Positions 19,769 through 28,939 of a stretch of 64,000 nucleotides of DNA are shown piece by piece. Each line of letters begins with the position of its first letter. Positions within the stretch are counted from its first letter, which is position 1. Made by a program: the position numbers and the translations under genes. The notes below the pieces were generated by a model. The model was given only the letters and a program-made list of their open reading frames with translations. It made no database searches and was not told the DNA's origin. Origin of the DNA: DFXE01 sp032054765 (lineage in GTDB: Bacteria > Bacteroidota > Bacteroidia > Bacteroidales > Tannerellaceae); assembly GCA_032054765.1 (NCBI GenBank), contig DAMBSC010000021.1, positions 18,849 to 82,848 on the forward strand, given 5' to 3'.

Positions 19769-20722
19769 TTATTTGTTAAAACGTGCTTTTAGTTTGGAGA
19801 TCATATCTTGTGTCATCATATCCAGATCATATTCGGGCTTCCAGTCCCATTCTTCACGAGCGCACGTATCATCCAATGAATTAGGCCATGAATCAGCTAT
19901 CGCCTGACGAAGCGGATCAATCTTGTACTCCATTGTAAAATCAGGAATATATTTTTTTATATTATTGAAGATGATTTCCGGATCAAAACTCATAGATGCA
20001 ATATTGAATGCATTTCGGTGAACCAGACGGGAAGGATCCGCTTCCATTAGTTGTATAGCTGCATGTAGTGCATCAGGCATATACATCATATCCATAAATG
20101 TTCCAGCTGCAATTGGACAAACAAAATGATTTCCTTTTACGGCTTCATAATAAATATCAACAGCGTAGTCTGTTGTTCCGCCACCCGGAGGAGCTGTATA
20201 AGAAATCAATCCGGGGAATCGAACCGAACGGGTATCTACACCAAAACGGATGTAATAATAATCACTTAAAAGCTCACCACCTACTTTAGTTACACCATAC
20301 ATGGTACGTGGATTCCGAATTGTATCTTGCGGCGTTTTGTCTTTTGGGGTGTTATTTCCAAATACACCTATTGAACTTGGAGTAAATACAGCACAATTAT
20401 GTTCACGTGCTACTTCCAGAACATTGAAAAGGCCATCCATACCTACTTTCCATGCCAATTGAGGCTTCGCTTCAGCAACAGCAGATAAAAGAGCTGCCAG
20501 ATTATAGATTGTATCAATTTTATATTTTGATACTACTTCGGCGATCTGTTTGTCGTTTGTAATGTCCACGATTTCGGCAGGTCCTGTCTCTAATAATTCC
20601 CCTTTAGGTTCTGCTCCGGGTATATAACCAGCTACAATATCGCCATTGTAGCGTTTTCTTAGTTCTAGCGTTAATTCTGTGCCGATCTGTCCGGTAGAGC
20701 CTATTATTAATACATTTTTCAT
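19769..20722 (-). CDS. SDR-type L-threonine 3-dehydrogenase / NAD-dependent epimerase family
   Basis: This 317-residue cytoplasmic protein belongs to the extended short-chain dehydrogenase family. The NAD-binding motif is GSTGQIG (residues 8-14), the Ser is in TPSSIGVFG, and the catalytic Tyr-Lys pair lies in MYGVTKVGGE. The whole sequence, including RSVRFPGLISY and the C-terminal DSWPNSLDDTCAREEWDWKPEYDL, fits the bacterial SDR-type L-threonine 3-dehydrogenases. These oxidise threonine to 2-amino-3-ketobutyrate, which a ligase then splits to glycine and acetyl-CoA. The partner ligase (kbl) is not in this window, so the substrate is assigned by family resemblance. It is transcribed alone from its own promoter. 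Confidence 0.85.
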   Translation of the reverse strand: MKNVLIIGSTGQIGTELTLELRKRYNGDIVAGYIPGAEPKGELLETGPAEIVDITNDKQIAEVVSKYKIDTIYNLAALLSAVAEAKPQLAWKVGMDGLFNVLEVAREHNCAVFTPSSIGVFGNNTPKDKTPQDTIRNPRTMYGVTKVGGELLSDYYYIRFGVDTRSVRFPGLISYTAPPGGGTTDYAVDIYYEAVKGNHFVCPIAAGTFMDMMYMPDALHAAIQLMEADPSRLVHRNAFNIASMSFDPEIIFNNIKKYIPDFTMEYKIDPLRQAIADSWPNSLDDTCAREEWDWKPEYDLDMMTQDMISKLKARFNK

Positions 20723-20750
20723 CGCGTTTTAAGTACTTTATGATTTGTCG

Positions 20751-20780
20751 CAAAGGTAGATAGAATAATAGATTTTCAAC
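20751..20780 (-). promoter_or_regulatory. Predicted promoter of the threonine dehydrogenase gene
   Basis: On the minus strand GTTG (20780-20777) is followed after 18 bp by TACCTTTG (20758-20751), fitting the Bacteroidetes -33/-7 pattern. The start codon is 28 bp downstream. Confidence 0.55.
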
Positions 20781-20852
20781 ATTATTTTTTCTTGTTTTTT
20801 TATGCTCATTCTATAATATTTTTTATCTTGCATACTATAAATTTATACTTAT

Positions 20853-21446
20853 ATGAGGATAAAGAAATTAGCACTTATAATCCTATTGTTTTCCATTGTT
20901 TTAAGCATTTCAGGGCAAACAACTTTTTATAGCCAATTGGCTGATTCAGCACTTATATTAACCAAACAAAAAGTACGTTATGATCCTGCGTATTTTACTA
21001 TTCCTTATCCAAATGGAGATATACCCGCAAATAAGGGTGTCTGTACGGATGTTGTGATCCGGGCATATCGTAAATTTGGTATTGATTTGCAAAAAGAAGT
21101 TCATGTTGATATGAAAGCTAATTTCAGTAAATATCCTAATAATTGGGGGCTTACCAGACCTGATAAAAATATAGATCATCGCCGTGTACCTAATCTAATG
21201 ACCTTTTTTAGCAGGTTTGGAAACGTTAAAAAGATAACTCATGATTCAGCTGATTATAAACCTGGAGATATTATTTGCTGGAGATTGAATGGGTGACAAA
21301 CACATATTGGTATAGTTTCAAACAAGAAATCCAAGGATAACCAACGCTATATGATTGTCCATAATATTGGTGGAGGACAAGTTGTAGAAGACTGTTTATT
21401 CGAATATACAATAATAGGTCATTACCAATATAAAAAAGAGAAATAG
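20853..21446 (+). pseudogene. DUF1287 family protein interrupted by an in-frame TGA
   Basis: The reading frame starts with a signal peptide (ending ISGQ) and continues through the DUF1287 hallmarks GVCTDVVIRAYRKFGIDLQ and YKPGDIICWRLNG. A TGA at 21294-21296 (codon 148) then stops it. The same frame continues without shift as QTHIGIVSNKKSKDNQRYMIVHNIGGGQVVEDCLFEY and ends at TAG 21444-21446. The part after the stop is the conserved end of the family (HIGIVS, IVHNIG, VEDCLF), so this was one gene of 197 codons. The upstream 147 codons alone would lack the His-containing core. DUF1287 proteins are NlpC/P60-like, with a Cys (GVCTD) and a His (HIGIV) as likely active-site residues. Confidence 0.85.
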
Positions 21447-21564
21447 TATGGATGCTTATGTCATGAAACTAACATACTTTTTTTCTTAGCAGAGAAGTTA
21501 TTATTCGAATTTAATTTTTAATATTGAAGAAATTTTATTGTCAAACTACTAAATCTTTATCATT

Positions 21565-22674
21565 ATGAAACATAGTCTGTTGGTTGTCATTTTAATATGT
21601 TTGTTGCAATCCTCTTTATTTGCTCAATCTCACTTACATAAGATAGACACTCTTCTGCCGGTACGTGGTTTGGCTATCGCTGCTCCTTCTATTAACGGAA
21701 TGGATCAATTCATTAAATTTATAGAGGAAGAGCTGGCTCCGGGACATTTTAATTTACTTATTCTACGAGTGGATTGGAATTATGATTATCAGACACATCC
21801 TGAATTAAAAGATCCTGATCCATTAACAAAGTCCGATATAAAAAAGATTGTTGCTACCTGCCGGAAGCATGGTATCAAGATTGCGCCACAGATTAATCTA
21901 TTAGGACATCAATCATGGGCCAAAACGACCCTTGCTCTTCTTCGTGAATATCCTCAATTTGATGAAACCCCACACGTAAAAACTGAAGATTATCCGGGAT
22001 GGCCTAATCCTGACGGTTTATATTGTAAAAGTTATTGTCCACTCCATCCGGATGTTCATAAAGTTGTTTTTGATGTAGTTGATGAAATACTGGATGTCTT
22101 TGAGGCAGATATGTTTCACGCTGGAATGGATGAAGTTTTTTATATAGGAGATGATAAATGCCCTCGTTGTAGTGGACGTGATAAAGCAGAATTATTTGCT
22201 GGTGAAGTTAACAAAATTCAAAATCATTTAGCACTTAAAAACAGAAAATTAATGATCTGGGGAGACCGGCTTATTGATGGAAAAGAAACCGGTATTGGCA
22301 TGTGGGAAGCTAGTATGAACAATACATACCGTGCTGTTGATATGATTTCTAAAGAAGTGTTCATTTGTGATTGGCATTATGAACGTCCGGATCAGACAGC
22401 AGTTTACTTTGCTATGAAGGGATTCGATGTAGCTACCTGCCCTTGGAGAAAACCTGAAATAGCAATGGAGCAATTAAACGATATGATTCGTTTCAGGAAA
22501 AATTCCACATCGGCGATGAAGGAACATTTTAAAGGAATTATAGCTACAGTTTGGTCTGGAGCCGACAGCTTTCTTAAAAATTATTATGATCCTGAGATAT
22601 CTAATACAGGAGATTCAGACGCTGCAACATTAAAACGGTTGATAGAAGCTTATAAAAAATCAGAGGCTCTCTGA
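21565..22674 (+). CDS. GH20-like secreted glycoside hydrolase, catalytic domain only
   Basis: This 369-residue protein with a signal peptide (ending LFAQ) resembles the TIM-barrel domain of family 20 beta-N-acetylhexosaminidases. Visible features are ILRVDWNYDYQTHPEL, an exo-acting style KIAPQINLLGHQSWAK, the acid/base motif FHAGMDEVFYIG (Asp-Glu pair of GH20), and ATVWSGAD near the end. It is shorter than typical GH20 enzymes because the N-terminal GH20b domain and C-terminal extensions are absent. A Cys-rich CPRCSGRD follows the catalytic pair. It stands alone between the broken DUF1287 gene and umuDC. Substrate assignment beyond the fold is uncertain. Confidence 0.8.
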   Translation: MKHSLLVVILICLLQSSLFAQSHLHKIDTLLPVRGLAIAAPSINGMDQFIKFIEEELAPGHFNLLILRVDWNYDYQTHPELKDPDPLTKSDIKKIVATCRKHGIKIAPQINLLGHQSWAKTTLALLREYPQFDETPHVKTEDYPGWPNPDGLYCKSYCPLHPDVHKVVFDVVDEILDVFEADMFHAGMDEVFYIGDDKCPRCSGRDKAELFAGEVNKIQNHLALKNRKLMIWGDRLIDGKETGIGMWEASMNNTYRAVDMISKEVFICDWHYERPDQTAVYFAMKGFDVATCPWRKPEIAMEQLNDMIRFRKNSTSAMKEHFKGIIATVWSGADSFLKNYYDPEISNTGDSDAATLKRLIEAYKKSEAL

Positions 22675-22887
22675 ATCGTCTTGATATACTTAAAAAACAA
22701 CAAAGTTTTTTTGGTTGATAATAATCAATCAAAAATCGACACATTTTGTTGATATATATATATATCGGCGCCATCAAAAAGACTAAAAACAAATCAGGGA
22801 ATAATTACCAAGAGAATTACCATAATTGCTGATCTTTTCATGTATTATATTCAGTCATTTGTCTATGATGTTTTTTATTTTTGTAAC

Positions 22888-23355
22888 ATGAATAATGATC
22901 CGTTAAAAAGGAAGTCTATCTTGGAGATATTCAGGATAGAGACAGAAGCTGAACTACCATTACCTTATGCTGACTTGGGGATAAAGGCTGGTTTTCCAAG
23001 TCCAGCTCAGGACTTTATGGATCTGTCGATTGATTTGAACAAAGAGTTAGTAAAGCATCCTGCCAGTACTTTCTTTGGTAAAGTAAAAGGGGATAGTATG
23101 AAGGATGCTGGGATACAAGATGGAGATATTCTCATTATTGATAAATCACTGGAACCTTCTAATGGAGATATGGCTGTTTGTTTTATAGATGGAGAATTCA
23201 CTATTAAGTATATTAAAATTGAAAAAAATATAATTTGGCTAATTCCGGCTAATGAAGCATATAAACCAATAAAAGTCACAGAAGAAAATGATTTTCTGGT
23301 GTGGGGAATCGTAATTTATTCAATAAAGAATCATCGATATAAAAAGAAGCAGTAA
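22888..23355 (+). CDS. umuD: UmuD-like SOS mutagenesis protein (S24 peptidase)
   Basis: This protein is the self-cleaving accessory subunit of DNA polymerase V. I place the start at 22888 (MNNDPLKRK) because the 16 preceding in-frame codons are unlike the family. The self-cleavage site is A34-G35 (IKAGFPSPAQDF). The catalytic Ser is S70 in KGDSMKDAGI, and the Lys is K107 in FTIKYI. The 155-residue length is normal. It overlaps umuC by one base (TAATG). It belongs to the DNA-damage response, in which truncated UmuD' assembles with UmuC. Confidence 0.93.
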   Translation: MNNDPLKRKSILEIFRIETEAELPLPYADLGIKAGFPSPAQDFMDLSIDLNKELVKHPASTFFGKVKGDSMKDAGIQDGDILIIDKSLEPSNGDMAVCFIDGEFTIKYIKIEKNIIWLIPANEAYKPIKVTEENDFLVWGIVIYSIKNHRYKKKQ

Positions 23356-24605
23356 TGTTCGGCCTTATAGACTGTAATAATTTTTTTGTATCCTGTGAGC
23401 GGGTTTTCAATCCGCTTATAAACAATAGTCCTGTTATTGTCCTCAGTAATAACGATGGGTGTGTTATTTCACGTAGTAATGAAGCAAAAGCTTTAGGGAT
23501 TAAAATGGCAGTTCCTTACTTTCAAATAAAAGATCTGGTTAAGAAACATAATATCGCTGTCTATTCTACAAACTTCACATTATATGGTGATATGTCTGAT
23601 CGAGTCATGAGTGTTTTATTCGGCCTTGTTCCTGAAATGGAAATTTATTCGGTTGACGAAGCTTTTGTTAACTTATCTGGTTTGAATAATATAGAAGGTT
23701 ATGGTAAAAATATAGTTCGACTAGTTAATAAATATACAGGTATACCAGTATCATTAGGCATTGCTCCAAGTAAAACATTAGCGAAGATTGCTAATCATTT
23801 TGCCAAGAAGTATAAAGGATATAAACAAGTTTGTATAATTGATTCTGAAGAAAAACGAATAAAAGCACTTCAACTAACGGATATAGGTGATGTTTGGGGT
23901 GTTGGTTCTCGCTTCCGAAAGATGCTTGAATATCATAGTATCAAAACAGCTTATGATCTTGCACAGAGGAATCGCTCCTGGGTACGCAGAAGAATGTCGG
24001 TTGTCGGAGAACGCACATGGTCAGAACTAAACGGAGTTCCATGTATCGGGAAGGATGATTTATCTATAGAGAAACAGCAAATATGCACATCCCGTAGTTT
24101 TGGGCAACCTATCGTTAATTATCATAATTTATTGGAAGCAGTTGCTGAGTTAGCCTCTTTATGTGCTGCAAAATTACGCAAACAGAAATCAATGACAAAA
24201 GTCATTTATGTATTTGTACAGACCAGCCGCTTTATTAATGATATCTATAAACCATCTAAAATAATACCTTTATCTTTTTATACTGCAGACACAACCGAAA
24301 TCATAAAATACTGTCGTTTGGCTCTGGATTCTATTTATTTAAAAGAATTTGAGTATAAACGGGCAGGAGTGGTTTTAATGGATATTACACCAGAAACGTA
24401 TGTTCAATCAGATCTGTTTGATTCAATAGATCGAGTAAAGCAACGAACTCTATCCAGGACTATTGATGAAATAATAAAGAAAAATGGTCGCGATAGTATA
24501 AAAGTAGCGGTACAAGGAAATGGCTATTACCCAAATATCCGCCAGAAACATCTGTCTAAAAGGTATACAACTAATTTAAAAGATGTTATTGAAATAAAGG
24601 TCTAA
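23355..24605 (+). CDS. umuC: UmuC, DNA polymerase V catalytic subunit
   Basis: This 416-residue Y-family DNA polymerase carries out translesion synthesis with UmuD'. The N-terminal FGLIDCNNFFVSCERVFNP contains the first metal-binding Asp, and YSVDEAFVNL holds the Asp-Glu pair of the active site. The helix-hairpin-helix region (LQLTDIGDVWGVGSRFRKML) and little-finger domain (TCTSRSFGQPI-type, here ICTSRSFGQPIVNYHNLLEAV) follow, then the UmuC-specific C-terminal DUF4113-like tail. It is translationally coupled to umuD. Length and motifs appear intact. Confidence 0.95.
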   Translation: MFGLIDCNNFFVSCERVFNPLINNSPVIVLSNNDGCVISRSNEAKALGIKMAVPYFQIKDLVKKHNIAVYSTNFTLYGDMSDRVMSVLFGLVPEMEIYSVDEAFVNLSGLNNIEGYGKNIVRLVNKYTGIPVSLGIAPSKTLAKIANHFAKKYKGYKQVCIIDSEEKRIKALQLTDIGDVWGVGSRFRKMLEYHSIKTAYDLAQRNRSWVRRRMSVVGERTWSELNGVPCIGKDDLSIEKQQICTSRSFGQPIVNYHNLLEAVAELASLCAAKLRKQKSMTKVIYVFVQTSRFINDIYKPSKIIPLSFYTADTTEIIKYCRLALDSIYLKEFEYKRAGVVLMDITPETYVQSDLFDSIDRVKQRTLSRTIDEIIKKNGRDSIKVAVQGNGYYPNIRQKHLSKRYTTNLKDVIEIKV

Positions 24606-24715
24606 TCTAAAACCTTTTTATTGTTCAAATATGAAAGTTGCTTGAACACGAGCCTATGAAACAATATTATATGAGGCAGCAATCATCTTGAAACGTATAT
24701 TCTTTTAATAAAAAG

Positions 24716-24742
24716 ATCCTGTAATTTATTGAATTACAGGAT
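24716..24742. terminator. Strong bidirectional terminator between umuC and ssrA
   Basis: ATCCTGTAATT (24716-24726) pairs perfectly with AATTACAGGAT (24732-24742) around a 5-nt loop. It is flanked by ATTTTTATT on the plus strand and CTTTTTATT on the minus strand, so it can terminate both the tmRNA on the minus strand and readthrough from umuC. Confidence 0.85.
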
Positions 24743-24768
24743 ATTTTTATTAAAACTCATTTCTGTTG

Positions 24769-25166
24769 TGGAGCTGGAGAGAGTCGAACTCTCGTCCAAA
24801 CGAGGAATTAATTTGCTTTCTACATGTTTATCTTTGCTTAAATTGTCGGGGGAAGAGCAAGACCAAAGCCACCAACTCTACCCTTATCCTCTTTATTTTC
24901 GCTTAAAGTCCAAGGATTACTTTAAACTATCTCCGATATTGCTGCACCACCTTATCGGAAAGCTTCGGAGCAACAGCATCCGGGTGATGTCACGTTCCAG
25001 TACCTGGTACCGGAATTAAGCTTGAATCTACTATACTTCGATTAAGCAGCGAGAGCGTAATTGTTTTCGCCAGTTAATTGTTCGTTGTCTGATATTTAAG
25101 TGCAAGCCAACCACGCACCACATGCTTACAAACCACTTCTACCCGCTGTCAAAACCGGTCAGCCCC
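24769..25166 (-). ncRNA. ssrA: Transfer-messenger RNA (tmRNA)
   Basis: The minus-strand 5' end GGGGCTGACCGGTTTTGACA pairs with the 3' end CAGCTCC-A to form the tRNA-like acceptor stem, and the 3' region contains the T-arm GAGAGTTCGACTCTC. The tag reading frame lies at 25042-25071 on the minus strand and encodes GENNYALAA followed by TAA, preceded by the alanine loaded on tmRNA. This is the Bacteroidetes form of the degradation tag that rescues stalled ribosomes. After the discriminator A the DNA reads CAA, so the terminal CCA is not encoded and must be added by the nucleotidyltransferase. Pseudoknot boundaries were not modelled. Confidence 0.95.
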
Positions 25167-25273
25167 AATTGTTTATTACTATTGATATATAACACTTTAA
25201 TATCATATCGTTGGTGTTGAATAACAAACTAGCAACAAAAAATGATAAAAATTTGTCAAACAACATTCAAATA

Positions 25274-25281
25274 CAAAGATA
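25274..25281 (-). promoter_or_regulatory. Possible -7 element for ssrA
   Basis: The minus strand reads TATCTTTG, matching TAnnTTTG, with GTTG about 20 bp further upstream. It lies roughly 108 bp before the mature tmRNA 5' end, so the precursor would carry a leader removed by RNase P. Confidence 0.35.
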
Positions 25282-25375
25282 ATTCTTTTTTAATACACAC
25301 ACAACTCAAACTAATACTATTCCTCCTCTCTTATCTATTCTTCCATAGAACAAATATTTTCTCATTTATTTCGTT

Positions 25376-27121
25376 CTACCAGAAATACCAATAGAACGCT
25401 GCACAAAGAACAATTACCCCGAATGATGTAACAACATCCCACTTATTCCAACTTTTCCCTATGAGTGTCTTGTAGTCGTTCGTAAAAGTGATAGCATCTA
25501 TCTGCTGATCAGTAGGCTTCGGTGTGAAAAAAGATACTACCACCATCAACAACATGATGAAGACGAGCAACCATACCTCAAAGATAAGCCAGTTGGTCTG
25601 CCAAAACCAAGTTGTGTATTCCCAATACCAGCCAGTCATTACGTCTTTACCTGTATTTGTAAAGATATTGGTCAGCAAGCGTATCATACCAATAATAAAG
25701 CCCACTATCATACCTATTTCACCTGCTTTTGGAGTAATCTTTTTGGAAAATATACCAAGAGCAAATACTGCCACCATTGCTGGAGCTAGTAGCGACTGGA
25801 TGCCTTGCAGATAGTCATAAAGACTGCCAAGGCTCATCATGATAGGTATCCATACTATACCGAGTATTACAACAGCAATAGTTGCAATACGGCCTGCCAG
25901 AACATAATTGGCTTCACTCTTCTCTTTGAATTTAGGTTTATAAAAGTCTTCAGTAAACAAAGTTGCACAGGAGTTGAAGAATGCAGCCAAAGAGGCAACC
26001 AATGCTGATATAAAACCTATGGTAACAATGCCCTTTACACCAGCAGGTAATACAAACTTAACCATGGAGCCAAAGGCTGTATCAGGATCATCCAATGTAA
26101 AACCACTATCAGGACGTGCTGCCAATGCCGCAGCTATCATACCAGGTATCAGGAACATAAATACAGGTAACAATTTGAAATAACCAGCAACTATAGTACC
26201 CCTGCGTGCACGTTTCATCACTACATCATTAGCTTCGCCTTTGCGTTGTCCGAGTACACGTTGAACGATATGCTGGTCAGTACACCAGTACCAAAAACCG
26301 ATAATTGATGCTCCGATAAATACCCAAAAGCCTGGATAGTCGTCATACAATGGATCGCCTGTATTGAAATGGAACATATGGTTCGTACCATATACAACTC
26401 CGTCTTCTCCCACGTTCAGCGTTTTAGAATAATCGATCATTGCAGTCCAACCGTCAGCTATGCTACCGCCTCCGAGTGTCGATAATCCAAGGAAAAGCAC
26501 AAGGAATGATCCAATGATAAGGATAGGTGTCTGGATTGCTGACAGAGTCATTACACCTTTCATTCCTCCCAAAACAGTAAAAATACCCGTTAAGACTATG
26601 AGGCCGATTGCTCCATACCAAAAAGGTAAACCAAGAAGGCTCTCCATAAAGATACCACCTGTAAATGCTGTTACACTCACTTTGGTGAGTACATATGCTA
26701 TAAGTGTGATGATAGACAGCCACGAACCTGTAGCAGGAGTATAACGATATTTGAGAAAGTCCGGCATTGTGATAATTTTTCCCATTTTATTATTCATAAG
26801 TTGATAAAAGGGGACAAAGAGCCAGCCCAAAATGAGTATCATCCAGCCTTGCATCTCCCAATGTGCCATGCCTACACCTGCTTTTGCGCCTGTTCCGGCA
26901 AGTCCTACTAAGTGTTCCGAACCGATATTTGCCGCAAAGATAGCCGCACCGATGATATACCACGGTTCACCTTTTCCAAACAGGTAATCTTCGCTATCCA
27001 TACCCTGCTGTAAACGTTTGTCTTTTTGAACTGAACGCCAAACAGCCCATGTCACGGCCACTATTCCAACTGCGATAATCACCCAGTCAAGCCATATAAA
27101 TTCATGAGAATTCCAATTCAT
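25376..27121 (-). CDS. Sodium:solute symporter, probably L-arabinose transporter
   Basis: This 581-residue inner-membrane protein of the SSS (SGLT-like) family has about 14 predicted hydrophobic spans, beginning LDWVIIAVGIVAVTWAVW. Family motifs include GAAIFAANIGSEHLVGLAGTGAKAG in the first core helices, MPDFLKYRY, and a Na+-site region around GLSTLGG and FFNSCATLF. It is 12 bp downstream of the araB frame and is the last gene of the ara operon, so it most likely imports arabinose with Na+. The sugar specificity is inferred from operon context rather than sequence. Confidence 0.9.
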   Translation of the reverse strand: MNWNSHEFIWLDWVIIAVGIVAVTWAVWRSVQKDKRLQQGMDSEDYLFGKGEPWYIIGAAIFAANIGSEHLVGLAGTGAKAGVGMAHWEMQGWMILILGWLFVPFYQLMNNKMGKIITMPDFLKYRYTPATGSWLSIITLIAYVLTKVSVTAFTGGIFMESLLGLPFWYGAIGLIVLTGIFTVLGGMKGVMTLSAIQTPILIIGSFLVLFLGLSTLGGGSIADGWTAMIDYSKTLNVGEDGVVYGTNHMFHFNTGDPLYDDYPGFWVFIGASIIGFWYWCTDQHIVQRVLGQRKGEANDVVMKRARRGTIVAGYFKLLPVFMFLIPGMIAAALAARPDSGFTLDDPDTAFGSMVKFVLPAGVKGIVTIGFISALVASLAAFFNSCATLFTEDFYKPKFKEKSEANYVLAGRIATIAVVILGIVWIPIMMSLGSLYDYLQGIQSLLAPAMVAVFALGIFSKKITPKAGEIGMIVGFIIGMIRLLTNIFTNTGKDVMTGWYWEYTTWFWQTNWLIFEVWLLVFIMLLMVVVSFFTPKPTDQQIDAITFTNDYKTLIGKSWNKWDVVTSFGVIVLCAAFYWYFW

Positions 27122-27133
27122 AGTATGATTTGT

Positions 27134-28801
27134 TTAAGAGAAAAATTCTGTTTCTGTGAATTTTCCAAGCTTTTGATACTTGGTATATAACTTCAAATAT
27201 GTTTTATGTTTTTCCTTATCAGGCTTGTATTCATGAATGAATCCCTGCCCCATAATTTTTTGTGCAGTCTTAATATCAGGATGAATTTTGGCTACAACAG
27301 AGGCAAACATTGCAGCACCAAAAGCACAAGCTTGTTCAGATTTAGCTACTTTGATAGGCATACCTAATACATCAGCAAGTGTCTGCATTACAAATGGTGA
27401 TTTAAGGGAGATTCCACCAATACCTATTACCGAATTGATTTCAATTCCATTTTCTATGAAACGGTCTACAATAGCTTTCGAACCAAAAGCCGTCGCCTCC
27501 ACCAGAGCCTTGAAAATATGCGGAGCTGAACTTGCGAGATTCAATCCCGTTATCGTCCCTTTCACCAATTGATTGGCATCTGGAGTACGGCGACCATTCA
27601 TCCAATCGATTGCCAATACAGAACTTTCTGATATAGGTATTTTCTCCGCTTCCTTTGATAAAGCAGGAATCATCTTATCTAAAGCTTCTTCTATTAGTTT
27701 ATCTTTTGTATCGTTATCTATCAAATTAGATGAGGCTATCAATTTCTCAAAAGGCCATGCTAATACTGATTTAAACCACGCATAAATATCTCCGAATCCT
27801 GATTGTCCTGCTTCCAGGCCGATCATCCCCGGTACTACTGACCCATCTACTTGTCCGCATATACCTGGAACTAGTTTCCCTTGCATTTCTTCATGAGGAA
27901 CAATCATAATATCGCAAGTAGATGTTCCTATCACGCGAACAAAAGTCTTGGGTTCTATTTCTGCACCTACTGCTCCCATATGGCAATCGAATGCCCCGAC
28001 TCCTACAGCAACATTTGTATTTAAGCCCAATCTTTGTGCCCACTCAGGCGTAAGATCACCAACTTTTATATCGCTGGTATAAGTTTCATGAAATAAATGA
28101 TCTCTGAATCCTTTCAGTTCTGGGCTTATCTCAACTAAGAAATCTTCAGTTGGTAGTCCTCCCCATTCTTTTAACCACATCGCTTTATGACCAGCAGAGC
28201 ATCTGCTGCGAACAATTTCAGTAGGTTTTATCTTTCCTGTAATAAGTGAAGGCATCCAGTCGCAATGTTCTACCCAGCTATGAGCATCTTTTCTAATTGA
28301 AGAATCTACATCTAGTACATGAGCCATTTTAGCCCATACCCATTCGCTCGAATATATCCCACCTTCGTATGCTGTATAGTCAATAGGCCAACGTTTGGCT
28401 ATCTCATTTATTCTTGCTGCTTCTTTTACTGCTGTATGGTCTTTCCACAGTACAAACATCGCATTTGGATTTTCAGCATATTCAGGACGCAAAGCCAATA
28501 TCTGACCGTCTTTATCTATAAGTGCCGGAGTAGAACCTGTAGTATCAAATGATATACCAACAATATTTTTAGCAACATTTTCAGGAGCTTTACTTAAAGC
28601 CTCTTTTACAGATTCTTCCAACGCTTCGATATAATCAAGAGGATGTTGTCTATATTGATTGTTCGCCGGATTACAATATTTACCATCTTTCCATCTTTTG
28701 TAGTATTTAACAGAAGAAGCTATTTCTTGTCCGTTTTGGGTACTAATTATTACCGCCCGGGATGAGTCAGTACCGTAATCTATACCTATAACATATTTCA
28801 T
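27134..28801 (-). CDS. araB: L-ribulokinase
   Basis: This FGGY-family kinase phosphorylates L-ribulose to L-ribulose 5-phosphate in arabinose catabolism. The start is set at 28801, where MKYVIGIDYGTDSSRAVII gives the canonical N-terminal phosphate-binding motif; the 22 upstream codons are unlike the family. Other features are ISFDTTGSTPALID, GAFDCHMGAVGAE, WMNGRRTPD and the C-terminal GGISLKSPFVMQTLADVLGMPI with GAAMFASV. The 555-residue length matches ribulokinases. It is cotranscribed with araA and araD upstream and the symporter downstream. Confidence 0.96.
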   Translation of the reverse strand: MKYVIGIDYGTDSSRAVIISTQNGQEIASSVKYYKRWKDGKYCNPANNQYRQHPLDYIEALEESVKEALSKAPENVAKNIVGISFDTTGSTPALIDKDGQILALRPEYAENPNAMFVLWKDHTAVKEAARINEIAKRWPIDYTAYEGGIYSSEWVWAKMAHVLDVDSSIRKDAHSWVEHCDWMPSLITGKIKPTEIVRSRCSAGHKAMWLKEWGGLPTEDFLVEISPELKGFRDHLFHETYTSDIKVGDLTPEWAQRLGLNTNVAVGVGAFDCHMGAVGAEIEPKTFVRVIGTSTCDIMIVPHEEMQGKLVPGICGQVDGSVVPGMIGLEAGQSGFGDIYAWFKSVLAWPFEKLIASSNLIDNDTKDKLIEEALDKMIPALSKEAEKIPISESSVLAIDWMNGRRTPDANQLVKGTITGLNLASSAPHIFKALVEATAFGSKAIVDRFIENGIEINSVIGIGGISLKSPFVMQTLADVLGMPIKVAKSEQACAFGAAMFASVVAKIHPDIKTAQKIMGQGFIHEYKPDKEKHKTYLKLYTKYQKLGKFTETEFFS

Positions 28802-28939
28802 GATAATAAGATTTAATACTAAAGGTGTCTGAAAGGAAAGAAGTAAAATAAGCCGACTATACAGCACTTTTTTCTATTTCTATAAAAATCAATCAGTTAA
28901 ATCTAATCAAACACCTTTAACATAATAATTATATTTATT

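Noticed and set aside
21294..21296. In-frame TGA as selenocysteine or a reassigned codon
   Set aside because: Several neighbouring genes (for example GH20-like, GH76 and resB-like) end with TGA, the position is not a Cys or catalytic site, and no SECIS-like stem was seen directly downstream.
22752..22765. ATATATAT run before umuDC as a regulatory repeat
   Set aside because: A short AT dinucleotide run in AT-rich sequence; no second copy or paired arms of note.
22876..22883. TATTTTTG just before umuD as its promoter
   Set aside because: It ends 4 bp before the start codon, which would give a leaderless message, and no -33 element is at the right spacing; the region is AT-rich, so the match may be chance.
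28820..28919. TAAAGGTGT and ACACCTTTA flanking the araA-araB gap as a regulatory inverted repeat
   Set aside because: The arms are 9 bp and 82 bp apart inside an operon, so they are unlikely to pair or act as an operator.
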